From assembly GCF_900104635.1 (NCBI RefSeq), contig NZ_FNWC01000007.1:2814401-2878400 (forward strand): a DNA stretch of 64,000 nucleotides. Direction: 5' to 3'. Below, piece by piece: positions 20,555 to 31,127 of the stretch. A program made the position numbers and the translations under genes. The notes below the pieces were generated by a model, which was not told the origin of the DNA, ran no database searches, and saw only the letters and a program-made list of their open reading frames with translations. Position 1 is the first letter of the stretch. Every line of letters begins with the position of its first letter. Origin of the DNA: Coprococcus phoceensis. GTDB taxonomy: Bacteria; Bacillota; Clostridia; Lachnospirales; Lachnospiraceae.

Positions 20555-21463
20555 ATGTATATCCTTTTTAGTATTTTCATCATCATATTACTGTTTTTCT
20601 TTGTAATCAATCACTCTCGAAAAAAATGTATTATACGTAAAATCTGCTGTATGACACTGGAAGAAAAATGTAATTTGCTAAATGCTATCATTGAACCGAT
20701 GGGATTTTCCTATCTGGCTGATCAGGACATTTTTACTTCCACGCGTGATGCCTGGCAGCGCAAAATGGGATATCAGTCACTTTATAACCGAGGTGCTGTG
20801 CATTTTAATATGGTGTTCGACTATCTTCCGGTCTACTTTGACTACAACGATAAAACCTGGATGATTCAGCTCTGGAAAGGACAATACGGAATCAACACCG
20901 GAGGGGAAATCGGCGTATACTATGCAGACCACATTGTCTCGCAACAACAGCTTGACACCACATTATTCCAGGCGGTCGACGATTCGGATATGTTAAAAAT
21001 GTCAATGGAGCTGATGCGAGATGGGAAATGTGTTTTTCGGCTGACCTGCGTTCATTGGTGGCTCACCGGATTTTCTATGGGGTTATTTTCATGGCCAAAA
21101 CAGCTCTCCCTGAATGCCTCCATCACCTTTCCAGACTGTGCAATGATGAATGCATTTATCGAAGGGCTCCTAAAACAGTCTTACTGTCGATGCGACCTCA
21201 CCATCTGCGGACTGACATTGACTTTTGACATGAAACCTCTTTGCCGCCATAAAAATTGTCTGCAAAAATTAGCTGCCTGGTTCTCTCAATGGAAAAACCG
21301 CATGTTTTGTTGGCTCTTTTTATTTGCTACTCGACCATTTTGTCTTTCTTTAGATCGGCTTCTCTATCTTTACTATTTTCTTCCGTTTGCATTTCGAAAG
21401 ACAATGTATGTTCGTGGCTACAAACGAAAATATATTCGCCGTTGTGGCTGTAGGAGGCAATAA
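20555..21463 (+). CDS. DUF4474 domain-containing membrane-anchored protein
   Basis: A 302-residue protein of unknown function. The N terminus is a single hydrophobic helix (residues 2-18, MYILFSIFIIILLFFFVIN), followed by a soluble DUF4474-like region (IEPMGFSYLADQDIFTS, KMGYQSLYNRGAVHF, IQLWKGQYGINTGGEIGVYY). A second hydrophobic stretch near the C terminus precedes a basic tail. The start at 20555 is chosen by AAAGGG 5 nt upstream; the longer frame overlaps the DUF885 stop. It lies 2 nt before the phosphoesterase ATG, so the pair is cotranscribed. Domain call rests on pattern recognition. Confidence 0.7.
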   Translation: MYILFSIFIIILLFFFVINHSRKKCIIRKICCMTLEEKCNLLNAIIEPMGFSYLADQDIFTSTRDAWQRKMGYQSLYNRGAVHFNMVFDYLPVYFDYNDKTWMIQLWKGQYGINTGGEIGVYYADHIVSQQQLDTTLFQAVDDSDMLKMSMELMRDGKCVFRLTCVHWWLTGFSMGLFSWPKQLSLNASITFPDCAMMNAFIEGLLKQSYCRCDLTICGLTLTFDMKPLCRHKNCLQKLAAWFSQWKNRMFCWLFLFATRPFCLSLDRLLYLYYFLPFAFRKTMYVRGYKRKYIRRCGCRRQ

Positions 21464-21465
21464 TT

Positions 21466-22347
21466 ATGGGATATGAAACAAGAATTTCAAAAGCATTTGA
21501 GGGGGCATTAAAGCTCCCTCTCAGTGACAATTCTAAGTATGTTCTGTTCAGTGACTGCCATCGGGGAGTTGGCACTTCCAATGATAATTTTCTAAAAAAC
21601 CAGCATTTATATTTTGCAGCCTTACAACACTATTACCAAAATAATTTTACCTATATTGAATTGGGCGATGGGGATGAACTTTGGGAAAACCGATCCTTTA
21701 ACCGGATCCTTGAAATACACAGCAATGTTTTTTGGCTTCTGTCCCAGTTCTACTATCAAAAACGGCTGTATTTGATCTACGGCAACCACGATATTGTAAA
21801 ACAGAATTCCTCTTTTGCCACCTTGAAATGTAAGATTTATTATTGCGATGCAACCCAATGTTACCTTCCGTTATTTCCAGGTATTACGTTTCAATCTGGG
21901 ATTATTCTCTGGGATAAAAATCATAAAAAAGACATTTATCTCACTCACGGACACCAAGCTGATTTTTTTAACAGCACCCTTTGGAAAACAGCTCGTTTTC
22001 TTGTACGTTATGTCTGGGGTCCACTGGAACAAATCGGTTTTTCCAATCCAACCAGTGCCGCACGCAATCACACAAGAAAGCAGAAAATCGAAGAACGACT
22101 TACCCGATGGGCAAAAAACGAAAATCGTATCCTCATTACAGGACATACCCACCGCCCGATGCTCGGCACAAAAGATTCCCCTTATTTTAATACCGGAAGC
22201 TGCGTGCACCCACGGTGTATCACCTGTATCGAAATCGAACACCGATGTCTGACGCTCGTGAAATGGTGCCTGGATATCCACGAAGATATGAGTCTGTATG
22301 TCTCACGAGAAGAATTAGCCGGACCAATTTGCGTGGATGAATATTAA
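21466..22347 (+). CDS. Calcineurin-like metallophosphoesterase
   Basis: A 293-residue enzyme with the five metallophosphoesterase motifs in order: LFSDCHRG (Asp/His), GDGDELWE, YGNHDIVK, THGHQADFF, and GHTHRP, followed by FNTGSCVHPR. The GDGDELWE and FNTGSCVHP patterns recall LpxH-like and other UDP-sugar or nucleotide phosphoesterases, but the substrate is not evident; LPS synthesis is not expected in this lineage. No signal peptide is seen. AGGAGG precedes the ATG. The 3' end abuts a composite family-1 repeat. Confidence 0.85.
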   Translation: MGYETRISKAFEGALKLPLSDNSKYVLFSDCHRGVGTSNDNFLKNQHLYFAALQHYYQNNFTYIELGDGDELWENRSFNRILEIHSNVFWLLSQFYYQKRLYLIYGNHDIVKQNSSFATLKCKIYYCDATQCYLPLFPGITFQSGIILWDKNHKKDIYLTHGHQADFFNSTLWKTARFLVRYVWGPLEQIGFSNPTSAARNHTRKQKIEERLTRWAKNENRILITGHTHRPMLGTKDSPYFNTGSCVHPRCITCIEIEHRCLTLVKWCLDIHEDMSLYVSREELAGPICVDEY

Positions 22348-22431
22348 TTGGGGACGTAGTAAAGCTCAAAAAGGGACAGGGCAAAGTGCAAAAAAGGGAC
22401 GTAGTAAAATTCAATTTTACTACGTCCCCAA
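22348..22431. repeat. Family-1 palindrome, copy 2 (composite, 84 bp)
   Basis: A half-element TTGGGGACGTAGTAAAG is followed by AAAAAGGGACAGGGC and then the full palindrome GGGACGTAGTAAAATT, C, mirror (22396-22428). It lies between the convergent phosphoesterase and atpC. In the minus direction the palindrome is followed by TTTTTT, so it can serve as the atp operon terminator. Confidence 0.9.
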
Positions 22432-22434
22432 TTG

Positions 22435-22857
22435 TTATAAATTTATATTCCCGCTCTTACCGGATGCGCTCAATCTTGACATTGCACGTGCCAAGGATGC
22501 AGAAGAAATATGGTATTCCTGTATGCTTTGTTTCTGTCTGAGTTGTTCTTCTGCACGCTCTTTTGCTTCCTGTGCTCTTTTTACGTCAATCTCTTCCGGG
22601 CGTTCTGCTGTATCTACAAGCACATAAACTCGTCCGTGAGATACTCGTGCAAACCCGCTTCCGACAATCGCAATCTGCCATGTCCCATCTGGCATCTTAA
22701 TCTTCAATTCTCCGCAATCAATTGCCATGATCACACTCTCATGATGTGCCAGCACTTCCCGCTGTCCATCCAGTGCCGGAATAATCACTCCGGTACACGG
22801 ACCATCATAAAAGAGATGGTCACTGGCAATTAATCTGATACTAAATGTAGTTTCCAT
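22435..22857 (-). CDS. atpC: F1 ATP synthase subunit epsilon
   Basis: A 140-residue epsilon subunit, last gene of the atp operon. It has the N-terminal beta-sandwich (RLIASDHLFYDGPCTGVIIP, GQREVLAHHESV, GSGFARVSHGRVYVLVDTAE) and the C-terminal two-helix region rich in Ala/Glu that regulates ATPase activity. The C-terminal tail SASGKSGNINL ends 4 nt from the repeat. AAAGGAG supports the start. Confidence 0.95.
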   Translation of the reverse strand: METTFSIRLIASDHLFYDGPCTGVIIPALDGQREVLAHHESVIMAIDCGELKIKMPDGTWQIAIVGSGFARVSHGRVYVLVDTAERPEEIDVKRAQEAKERAEEQLRQKQSIQEYHISSASLARAMSRLSASGKSGNINL

Positions 22858-22872
22858 AACACTCAGCTCCTT

Positions 22873-24285
<1,413 letters not shown>

Positions 24286-25179
24286 TTATTTTGCTTTCTT
24301 CTTTTTCTGTGCTTTTGCACCACTGATTACCTCTGTGATCTCCTGCGTAATGGCAGCCTGTCTCACTCGGTTAAATTCGATATTCAGATTACGCAAAATT
24401 TCTTTTGCACTCTTTGTGGCACCATCCATTGCCATCATTCTTGAATTCTGTTCACTACAGAACGACTCAACAAGTGATCCGTAAATAAATCCAGTCACAT
24501 AATTCGGAATGATACAATCCAATACATCCTTTGGTGTCGGAAGCATCGGAATCTCATCCAGCTGAATTCCCGCCGGGACCTCACAAAATGCTCCTGACTG
24601 AAGTGGAAGCAGCTGCTTTGTCTCAGCCACCATCTCCACCGCATTCTCCATTCTTGTATAAATAATATGCACCTCATCCAATTCTTTTCGATTGAATAAA
24701 TCTAACATCTTCTCAGCAATCACTCTTGCGCGGTGCATCGTTGGCTTTTGCACTGTGTATTTAAAAGAAGTATCTACATCCACATTTTTCTTTTCAAAAT
24801 AACTTCTTCCAAGCTGTCCCAGCACAAACAACTCATTATGTCCCGGCTTATCCAAAAACTCCTGAGCCAGTTTGATAACATTATGGTTATATCCTCCTGC
24901 AAGACCTTTATCTGCCGTTACCACAATATAGCCTTTCTTTCTGTCAGCTTCTTTTATCTCCGGGCGCTCATCAAAATACTGATGTTCGATCCCACCCTGC
25001 ATATGTCCAAGAATACCGGCAATCATGATTTGCAATGTATAAAAATACGGCTCTGTCTCTTCCAAATTCTTTTTCGCTTTCTGTAAATTAGAAGAGGCAA
25101 TCATATGCATAGCACTTGTGATCTTCATCGTATCTTTTATACTTTTCATTCTGCTTTGCAGCTCTCTTGTATTTGCCAT
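24286..25179 (-). CDS. atpG: F1 ATP synthase subunit gamma
   Basis: The 297-residue central rotor stalk. N-terminal coiled coil RMKSIKDTMKITSAMHMIAS, the central VVTADKGLAGGYNHNV motif and the C-terminal helix EILRNLNIEFNRVRQAAITQ with EITEVISGA match the family. It starts 1 nt after the atpA stop. Confidence 0.97.
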   Translation of the reverse strand: MANTRELQSRMKSIKDTMKITSAMHMIASSNLQKAKKNLEETEPYFYTLQIMIAGILGHMQGGIEHQYFDERPEIKEADRKKGYIVVTADKGLAGGYNHNVIKLAQEFLDKPGHNELFVLGQLGRSYFEKKNVDVDTSFKYTVQKPTMHRARVIAEKMLDLFNRKELDEVHIIYTRMENAVEMVAETKQLLPLQSGAFCEVPAGIQLDEIPMLPTPKDVLDCIIPNYVTGFIYGSLVESFCSEQNSRMMAMDGATKSAKEILRNLNIEFNRVRQAAITQEITEVISGAKAQKKKKAK

Positions 25180-25180
25180 A

Positions 25181-26686
25181 CTAACACCTGCTCTTGAATT
25201 CTTTTGCTAACTCTACAATTTTATCAATTAATTCGTCGGACAATACTTTCTTTTCTTCAATTTCATTTACAATCTCTGCATGTTCTATTTCAAAGAAATT
25301 CAGCATATCCTTCTGGAAATCTTTGATTTTTGAAATCTCTACATCAACCAATACTTTATGTGTTGCCACGCACAACGTGATAACCTGTTCATGTAAACTC
25401 ATTGGATGGCACAGTGGCTGTTTTAACAGTTCCATCAAACCTTTACCATATTGCAACTGCTCTTTTGTCGCTGCATCCAAATCCGAACTAAACTGTGTAA
25501 ATACTTCCATCTCACGGAACTGTGCAAGGTCGATACGGATACTTCCGGCAACTTTTTTCATTGCCTTTGTCTGTGCTGCACCACCTACACGGGATACAGA
25601 AAGACCTACATTGACCGCCGGTCTCATACCTGCAAAAAACAGATCACTCTCAAGGAAAATCTGTCCGTCTGTAATAGAAATTACGTTAGTAGGAATATAC
25701 GCAGAAACATCTCCTGCCTGTGTCTCAATAATCGGAAGTGCGGTAATCGAACCACCACCAAGCTCATCACTCAATCTGCTGGAACGTTCCAACAATCTTG
25801 AATGCAAGTAAAATACATCTCCAGGATATGCCTCACGTCCAGGAGAACGTTCCAATAACAACGATAATGCACGATATGCAACTGCATGTTTTGATAAATC
25901 ATCGTACACAATCAGCACATCTTTCCCTTTGTGCATAAAATACTCTGCAAGCGCTGTTCCTGAGTACGGTGCAATATATTGTAACGGTGCAGAATCACTC
26001 GCTGTCGCAGATACAACAATCGAATAATCCATGGCATCATTTTTTGTAAGAGTTGATACAATTTTTGCAATTGTAGATGCTTTCTGTCCGATTGCAACAT
26101 AAATACAGATAACATCTTTTCCTTTTTGGTTGATGATCGTATCTGTTGCAATAGATGTCTTACCTGTCTGTCTGTCACCGATAATCAACTCTCTCTGTCC
26201 GCGTCCAATCGGGAACATAGAGTCAATTGCCAGGATTCCTGTCTCAAGCGGAACACTGACTGATTTACGATCAATAATTCCAGGTGCCTCTTGTTCAATC
26301 GGACGGTATCCGTCAGAAGGAATATCTCCTTTTCCATCAATTGGTGCTCCCAGAGCATCCACAACTCTTCCTAAGTATGCATCTCCAACCGGAATTCCGG
26401 CTTTCTTTCCTGTTCTTGTTACCTTTGTACCTTCTTTGATTCCTGTGTCTTTTCCAAGTAAAATGACACCGATCTCATTTCTTCTGATATCCTGAACCAT
26501 ACCTTTTACGCCTGTTTCAAAGATAACAATCTCTCCATACATTGCATGGTCAATTCCGTAAACAGTTGTAATTCCGTCACTGATCCAGATAACAGTTCCG
26601 ACCTCCTGGTCTTTTGTTTCTAACTCATAATTTTCTATCTCGCTTTTCAAAATAGAAATAATTTCTTCTGAACTAATTGAGCTCAC
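25181..26686 (-). CDS. atpA: F1 ATP synthase subunit alpha
   Basis: The 501-residue regulatory F1 subunit. The Walker A motif GDRQTGKTS, the [11 protein letters not shown] segment, and [20 protein letters not shown] are typical. The N-terminal [16 protein letters not shown] helix would contact delta. Length is usual. It begins 4 nt after the atpH stop. Confidence 0.98.
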   Translation of the reverse strand: MSSISSEEIISILKSEIENYELETKDQEVGTVIWISDGITTVYGIDHAMYGEIVIFETGVKGMVQDIRRNEIGVILLGKDTGIKEGTKVTRTGKKAGIPVGDAYLGRVVDALGAPIDGKGDIPSDGYRPIEQEAPGIIDRKSVSVPLETGILAIDSMFPIGRGQRELIIGDRQTGKTSIATDTIINQKGKDVICIYVAIGQKASTIAKIVSTLTKNDAMDYSIVVSATASDSAPLQYIAPYSGTALAEYFMHKGKDVLIVYDDLSKHAVAYRALSLLLERSPGREAYPGDVFYLHSRLLERSSRLSDELGGGSITALPIIETQAGDVSAYIPTNVISITDGQIFLESDLFFAGMRPAVNVGLSVSRVGGAAQTKAMKKVAGSIRIDLAQFREMEVFTQFSSDLDAATKEQLQYGKGLMELLKQPLCHPMSLHEQVITLCVATHKVLVDVEISKIKDFQKDMLNFFEIEHAEIVNEIEEKKVLSDELIDKIVELAKEFKSRC

Positions 26687-26690
26687 ACTT

Positions 26691-27197
26691 TCACCTCCAG
26701 ATCAATCTTAACTGGTTCATACGGCCACGCAGACTCCAGTCATATTCATAGTCTTTCACATGCAAAATAAATCCTCCGAGCAGCTTATCATCCTGTTCAA
26801 GCTGCCACTCTACTTCTTTTACATGATACTTTTTACATAAAAATGTTTTCATTTGCTCTAACTGCTGTTCACTAGGGCAATCCACATACGTAAGAACTGC
26901 CGGTAAAATTCCGTTCTGTTCGTTATAGTACTCTTTGTATGCGGAAAATATATCTTCAATTACTTCTACGCTATGGTAGTCGCATAAAATTTTCAGGAAA
27001 TTTTTGATTTCCTTTTGAAATACTTTTTCTATAATGCTGTGTTTTACCTGAATTGGAATAATCGGACTCATCAGGGAGGTTCTAAGCTTTGGCACTTTCT
27101 TGAAAGCTTCTTCTGTCTCTTCTATGATCGTTTTGTCAATTCCTAACTCATAAAGAACTTTCGCATAATTAATTGCCGTTTGCGTCATTTTGCTCAC
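26691..27197 (-). CDS. atpH: ATP synthase subunit delta
   Basis: The 168-residue OSCP-type delta subunit linking F1 to the peripheral stalk. The N-terminal helical part begins with [13 protein letters not shown] and the C-terminal region has [25 protein letters not shown], the conserved delta signature. The start overlaps the end of atpF by 29 nt, an unusually long overlap, but the ATG has a ribosome site within atpF. Confidence 0.93.
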   Translation of the reverse strand: MSKMTQTAINYAKVLYELGIDKTIIEETEEAFKKVPKLRTSLMSPIIPIQVKHSIIEKVFQKEIKNFLKILCDYHSVEVIEDIFSAYKEYYNEQNGILPAVLTYVDCPSEQQLEQMKTFLCKKYHVKEVEWQLEQDDKLLGGFILHVKDYEYDWSLRGRMNQLRLIWR

Positions 27198-27672
27198 CTA
27201 CCTGGGATAAAAATTGTCCGTATAGTGCCTGATTTGCCGCCGCATTTTTCTGCTCTCCAAGCATTTTTGAAACTGCCACAAGTGCAAGATTGGCAACTTC
27301 TTTTTCCATGCCGCGCACTGCTTTTTCTCTGTCTAATTCCACAGTCTTTCTCGCATTGTCAATGATTTTTCCAGCCTGCTCATCTGCCTCTTTGACAATT
27401 CTTGAATATTCTTCCTGTGCTCTTGCCTTTGAATTTTCCACAATTCTCAAAGATTCGTCATGTGCATCATTCAACGAATTCTCATACTGAGCTTTCAACT
27501 GCATAGCATCCTGTTCCGTCTTTTTTGCAGTTTCAAGCTGAGTTTTGATCATTTCATCTCTTTTCTCAATGATTCCCATAACCGGCTTGTACAAAAACTT
27601 TCTCAGCAGCAAATACAGTACCAATATGTTAATAATGGTGATAACAAGGTTTGAAACACTTAAACTAAGCAT
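27169..27672 (-). CDS. atpF: ATP synthase subunit b
   Basis: The 167-residue peripheral stalk subunit: one N-terminal membrane helix (LSVSNLVITIINILVLYLLL), then a long charged helix from about residue 30 (KPVMGIIEKRDEMIKTQLET onward) that dimerises as a coiled coil. Length is typical. Its last 29 nt overlap atpH. Confidence 0.95.
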   Translation of the reverse strand: MLSLSVSNLVITIINILVLYLLLRKFLYKPVMGIIEKRDEMIKTQLETAKKTEQDAMQLKAQYENSLNDAHDESLRIVENSKARAQEEYSRIVKEADEQAGKIIDNARKTVELDREKAVRGMEKEVANLALVAVSKMLGEQKNAAANQALYGQFLSQVGEQNDANGN

Positions 27673-27743
27673 CCTGATAACCTGCCTTCCTGTATATTAT
27701 TTGTTAATATTCACACCGTTGTCTGATACGTGAACTATAAAAA

Positions 27744-27971
27744 TTATTTTAAGAATAAGATGATTAATAATGCGATAACGAAACCGTAAATAGCTGTTGC
27801 TTCGGCTAAGGCACATCCAAGTAAGAGTGATTTACTGATCTTGCTCTCTGCTTCCGGCTGTCTTGCGATTGCATCCACTGCTTTTGATGTTGCGATACCA
27901 ATACCGATACCTGCTCCAATACCTGTTAAAACTGCAATACCTGCTCCAATTGCGATTAATGTTGTTGACAT
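27744..27971 (-). CDS. atpE: ATP synthase subunit c
   Basis: The 75-residue c-ring subunit: two membrane helices with the polar loop ARQPEAE and the ion-binding carboxylate in LAEATAIYG of helix 2. In helix 1 the Gly-rich run reads GIGAGIGIGIATSKAVD; the Gln that supplies a Na+ ligand in Na+-type rings such as that of Propionigenium modestum is replaced by Ile. Proton coupling is therefore the simplest inference. A 71-bp spacer separates it from atpF. Confidence 0.97.
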   Translation of the reverse strand: MSTTLIAIGAGIAVLTGIGAGIGIGIATSKAVDAIARQPEAESKISKSLLLGCALAEATAIYGFVIALLIILFLK

Positions 27972-28002
27972 AATAATTTCTCCTTTTCTTCTCTTTTTGT
28001 AA

Positions 28003-28695
28003 TTATTCTAGTGCTTCTTTTATAAATAGTGATGTTAAAAATACAAACACATACGCCTGAATCAATCCATCGAAAATGTCGAAGTAAAAACTGAATGGAA
28101 TCGGCAGTAAAGCCGGCATGATAATCTTGATCAATTCCATTACTACAAATGCTCCCAAAACATTTCCGAAAAGACGCATGCACAATGACAATGGCTTGAT
28201 AAATATCTCAAGGACATTGATTGGTGCGATAATAGGCATCGGCTCCGCAAAGCTCTTTACCCATTTCTTTAACCCTTTCTGATGAAACCCTGCGTACTCA
28301 ATTAAAATAATACTCATAATTGCAAGCGCTGCAGTCACATTCATATCCTTTGTCGGCGGCTTAAATCCTAGAAGCCCTATCAAGTTAGCAATTCCAATAT
28401 AAATGCCAACTGACATCAAATACGGAATGTATCTCTTTCCCTCTTTTCCAATAATCTCTTCAAAAAAGTGGTTCATTCCGCCAACTGCCGTCTCTAAAAT
28501 AAGCTGTTTTTTACTTACACGTTCGACCGACAGATTCCTAACGAGGCAGATACATAGCAACGTGACGACTGCCATAATAATCCAGGTAACTACAACCGAT
28601 TCTGAAATAGGAATACCTCCGAAAATCGGAATAGTAAATGCTGTCTCGCAGTTTAATTCTTCTAATAATTGCGTTCCTAAATTTTCCGTATCTAT
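28003..28695 (-). CDS. atpB: ATP synthase subunit a, probable ATA start
   Basis: The F0 proton-channel subunit. Conserved helices include FVVMELIKIIMPALLPIPFS with LRLFGNVLGA just before it (the essential Arg) and the C-terminal GLIQAYVFVFLTSLFIKEAL. The first ATG (28575) lies inside the first membrane helix (VVVTWIIMAVVTLLCICLV), too far in. The frame stays open and family-like upstream (ETAFTIPIFGGIPISESVVV) to 28695, with no ATG, GTG or TTG; a TGA precedes. ATA at 28695, 3 nt after GAGGAAAGGGAG, is therefore the likely start (230 residues). No atpI gene precedes it. Confidence 0.8.
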   Translation of the reverse strand: MDTENLGTQLLEELNCETAFTIPIFGGIPISESVVVTWIIMAVVTLLCICLVRNLSVERVSKKQLILETAVGGMNHFFEEIIGKEGKRYIPYLMSVGIYIGIANLIGLLGFKPPTKDMNVTAALAIMSIILIEYAGFHQKGLKKWVKSFAEPMPIIAPINVLEIFIKPLSLCMRLFGNVLGAFVVMELIKIIMPALLPIPFSFYFDIFDGLIQAYVFVFLTSLFIKEALE

Positions 28696-28726
28696 TCACT
28701 CCCTTTCCTCATTTTTCGTTCGACTT

Positions 28727-28754
28727 ATTATACAACTTTGATTTTGAGATACAA
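28727..28754 (-). promoter_or_regulatory. Promoter of the atp operon
   Basis: TTGTAT (plus 28749-28754), 16-bp spacer, TATAAT (plus 28727-28732) on the minus strand. The start point would be near 28720, leaving only about 25 nt of leader before the ATA codon of atpB. Confidence 0.6.
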
Positions 28755-28864
28755 TCCGCAATCCGCGAATAATTTGACGAATATCATTTGTTTTTTTCAG
28801 CAGTTTGTACATTGTATTTTTAGAAATGCGTGTATGGCTCATATTTTAATAACGATTCATCCCC

Positions 28865-29026
28865 CTACAATTGTTCCGCCGTCTCATCTTCCGATAAAAA
28901 ACGTTCCAAAGACTGGGCCATTGCAATTGCTCGAATTACAGCACTTTTCGCCATGTCCATGTGAATACTTTCAAGTCCATTTAATCCCACAAGGGCGTAT
29001 TGTTGCGCTAACGTATAATCTCTCAT
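28865..29026 (-). CDS. Small unrecognised ORF (53 residues)
   Basis: An ATG-started frame behind a strong AGGAGG reads MRDYTLAQQYALVGLNGLES, then a helical region with AVIRAIAMAQSLERFL, and stops at 28865. It may be an intact small protein or the N-terminal remnant of a longer one; the continuation after the stop is not obviously homologous to anything I know. It is 170 bp upstream of atpB, where atpI often lies, but it has no membrane helices and is not AtpI. Confidence 0.45.
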   Translation of the reverse strand: MRDYTLAQQYALVGLNGLESIHMDMAKSAVIRAIAMAQSLERFLSEDETAEQL

Positions 29027-29089
29027 ATTGAACCTCCTGCATCTTTGTTATTTTCATCCAAATTTTACATAGTTGCATTATAACATATA

Positions 29090-29143
29090 ACAAAGAAAAA
29101 AATGGAGGAGTTAATGATTTCTGTAAACCATTAACTCCTCCAT
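29090..29143. terminator. Terminator after spmB
   Basis: A perfect 15-bp stem ATGGAGGAGTTAATG with its mirror (29102-29116 and 29129-29143). In the minus direction it is followed by a T-rich run. Confidence 0.8.
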
Positions 29144-29147
29144 ATCC

Positions 29148-29669
29148 TCAATTAGTTGCCAGCCATACACTTGCCATAATCCCAGCCAGCGTTGCAGCAA
29201 GTGCCCCGGCAAGTGTATATCTGGTCTTTCGCACTTTCGCCGCCATAAAATATACGCTCATCGTGTAAAATATTGTCTCTGTACAGCTCATCATAATCGA
29301 AGCAATCAAACCAATTCTGGAATCCGTGCCATATTCTTTAAATATATCTAGTACCAATCCCGTTGCCGCCGAGGAAGAAAACATTCTCACAATCGCAAGC
29401 GGAACCAACTGTGATGGAAATCCAACATATGCCGTCATTTTCCCGATTATTTCTGACAAAAAATCCAAGAAGCCGGAAGCTCTCAATATTCCGACTGCCA
29501 CCATAAGTCCGATTAACGTCGGCATAATTTTAATCACTGTAAAAAATCCGCTTTTTGCTCCCTTGATAAAGTCATCATATACATTCACTTTATTAAATAC
29601 ACCATAAGCAACAATTCCTAAAATAGTAACCGGAACAATAAAATCTGATAAATATAAAAGAAGCTTCAT
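29148..29669 (-). CDS. spmB: Spore maturation protein B
   Basis: A 173-residue membrane protein of the nucleoside-recognition (Gate) family. Characteristic segments are FFTVIKIMPTLIGLMVAVGI, PSQLVPLAIVRMFSSSAATG and MMSCTETIFYTMSVYF. In Bacillus subtilis, SpmA and SpmB are required for spore core dehydration and are encoded side by side. Here spmA lies about 5.2 kb upstream, with four unrelated genes between. spmB is the last gene before a strong terminator. Confidence 0.93.
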   Translation of the reverse strand: MKLLLYLSDFIVPVTILGIVAYGVFNKVNVYDDFIKGAKSGFFTVIKIMPTLIGLMVAVGILRASGFLDFLSEIIGKMTAYVGFPSQLVPLAIVRMFSSSAATGLVLDIFKEYGTDSRIGLIASIMMSCTETIFYTMSVYFMAAKVRKTRYTLAGALAATLAGIMASVWLATN

Positions 29670-29801
29670 AAATTACTCCTGTTTTCGTAATCTATAAAAT
29701 ATATGTACTTCATTAGCTAAACATACTAAATCAATCACCTTCTCTGAGAAAATCCCTCAAATTATCAATAAATAATACAACTTCCGTTCCCGCTTTTCTT
29801 C

Positions 29802-31127
29802 TTATAGTTTCTTCTTTATTATGTAAAAATACATCGCAATCAGCAATAACGATGCCAAAATCCAAGCTATGGGACTCGCCATACAGATTCCAAAATAGCT
29901 TTTATATCGTGAAGCAACAATTGCTGTCACACCTCTTCCCACAAGCTCCGCAATTCCCGCCATCATCGGAAGTAAACCAAATCCCATACCCTGAATTCCG
30001 TTTCGATATAAATTGACCACTGCCAAAGGGATAAAGAATACACCTGCACATTTTAGATAAACGTCTACGGAACCAAGGATATTTGTCAAATCTCCGGACA
30101 AAAACAATACCGTCAGGTATTTCCCAACCGTAGCAATCAAAACTCCTGTCATGATTGCATATGCAAATGAAATCAATGTTGCTGACTTAAATCCATCTCG
30201 AATACGTTTGATTTTTCCTGCTCCCACATTTTGTGCGGAATAGGTGGCAAGCGTCGTCCCCATAGCAACGAATGCCTGTGACACCAACTGCTCAATCTTA
30301 CTTGCTGCTGTAAATGCAGCTACCATTGTAGAGCCGAGCACGTTCAACGCAGACTGTACCATCATTGTTCCAATCGCCGTGATTGAATACTGAAATGCCA
30401 TAGGAAGTCCTATACTCAACTGAATTCTTGCCATTTTCCAATCCATTGTCCAGTCCTCACGATGCATCTTAAGCACCGGAACTGCCTTTATAATATACAC
30501 AAGGCAAAGAATTCCTGATACTCCTTGTGAAATAACAGTCGCATACGCAGCTCCCGCAGCTCCCATATGAAACACGATAATAAATACCAAATCCAAGACA
30601 ATATTAAGCAGTGCTGCCAAAATCAGAAAATACAACGGCACCTTACTGTTTCCAAGTGCCCGCAAAATACTTGACAGCAGATTATAAAGCACCTGTGCCA
30701 CAATCCCGGCACAGATAATCATAATGTATTCATAGGCATCTGCAAAAATATCAGACGGTGTATTCATGAATGCCAAAAGCTTATGCATTCCCAGCATACT
30801 TATAATCGTAATCACAACCGAAATCACCGCCGACAGCACTGCTGCCATCGCAACCGTCTTTCGCATCCCTTTCATATCTCCCGCACCAAATCTTTGCGCA
30901 GTCATCACCGTAAAACCGGCAGTCAGTCCAATCAGACTTGTAATGATCAGAAACATAATCGTTCCCGTCGATCCGACTGCCGCCAATGCTTTTGTTCCAA
31001 CAAACTTTCCAACTATGATCGTATCCGCCATACTGTAAAACTGCTGAAATACATTCCCTAAAAAGATTGGAACTGTAAAATTAAAAATCACTTTTGCAGG
31101 ATTTCCTACTGTCATATCCCTTTCCAT
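29802..31127 (-). CDS. MATE family efflux transporter
   Basis: A 441-residue membrane transporter with 12 predicted helices. The N-terminal QQFYSMADTIIVGKFVGTKA and AVGSTGTIMFLI segments and the second-half AFVAMGTTLATYSAQNVGAG are MATE hallmarks. A TTG at 31130 extends the frame by one codon, but ATG at 31127 is better placed after the GAGGGGGGG ribosome site. The start overlaps the glf 3' end by 47 nt. It forms part of the block separating spmA and spmB. Substrate unknown; lipid-linked oligosaccharide flipping by related families is possible given glf next door, but this is inference. Confidence 0.9.
   Translation of the reverse strand: MERDMTVGNPAKVIFNFTVPIFLGNVFQQFYSMADTIIVGKFVGTKALAAVGSTGTIMFLIITSLIGLTAGFTVMTAQRFGAGDMKGMRKTVAMAAVLSAVISVVITIISMLGMHKLLAFMNTPSDIFADAYEYIMIICAGIVAQVLYNLLSSILRALGNSKVPLYFLILAALLNIVLDLVFIIVFHMGAAGAAYATVISQGVSGILCLVYIIKAVPVLKMHREDWTMDWKMARIQLSIGLPMAFQYSITAIGTMMVQSALNVLGSTMVAAFTAASKIEQLVSQAFVAMGTTLATYSAQNVGAGKIKRIRDGFKSATLISFAYAIMTGVLIATVGKYLTVLFLSGDLTNILGSVDVYLKCAGVFFIPLAVVNLYRNGIQGMGFGLLPMMAGIAELVGRGVTAIVASRYKSYFGICMASPIAWILASLLLIAMYFYIIKKKL

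Noticed and set aside
28696..28842. 48-codon frame just before atpB
   Set aside because: It has no ribosome site, contains the atp promoter and is not recognisable; only mentioned as an observation.
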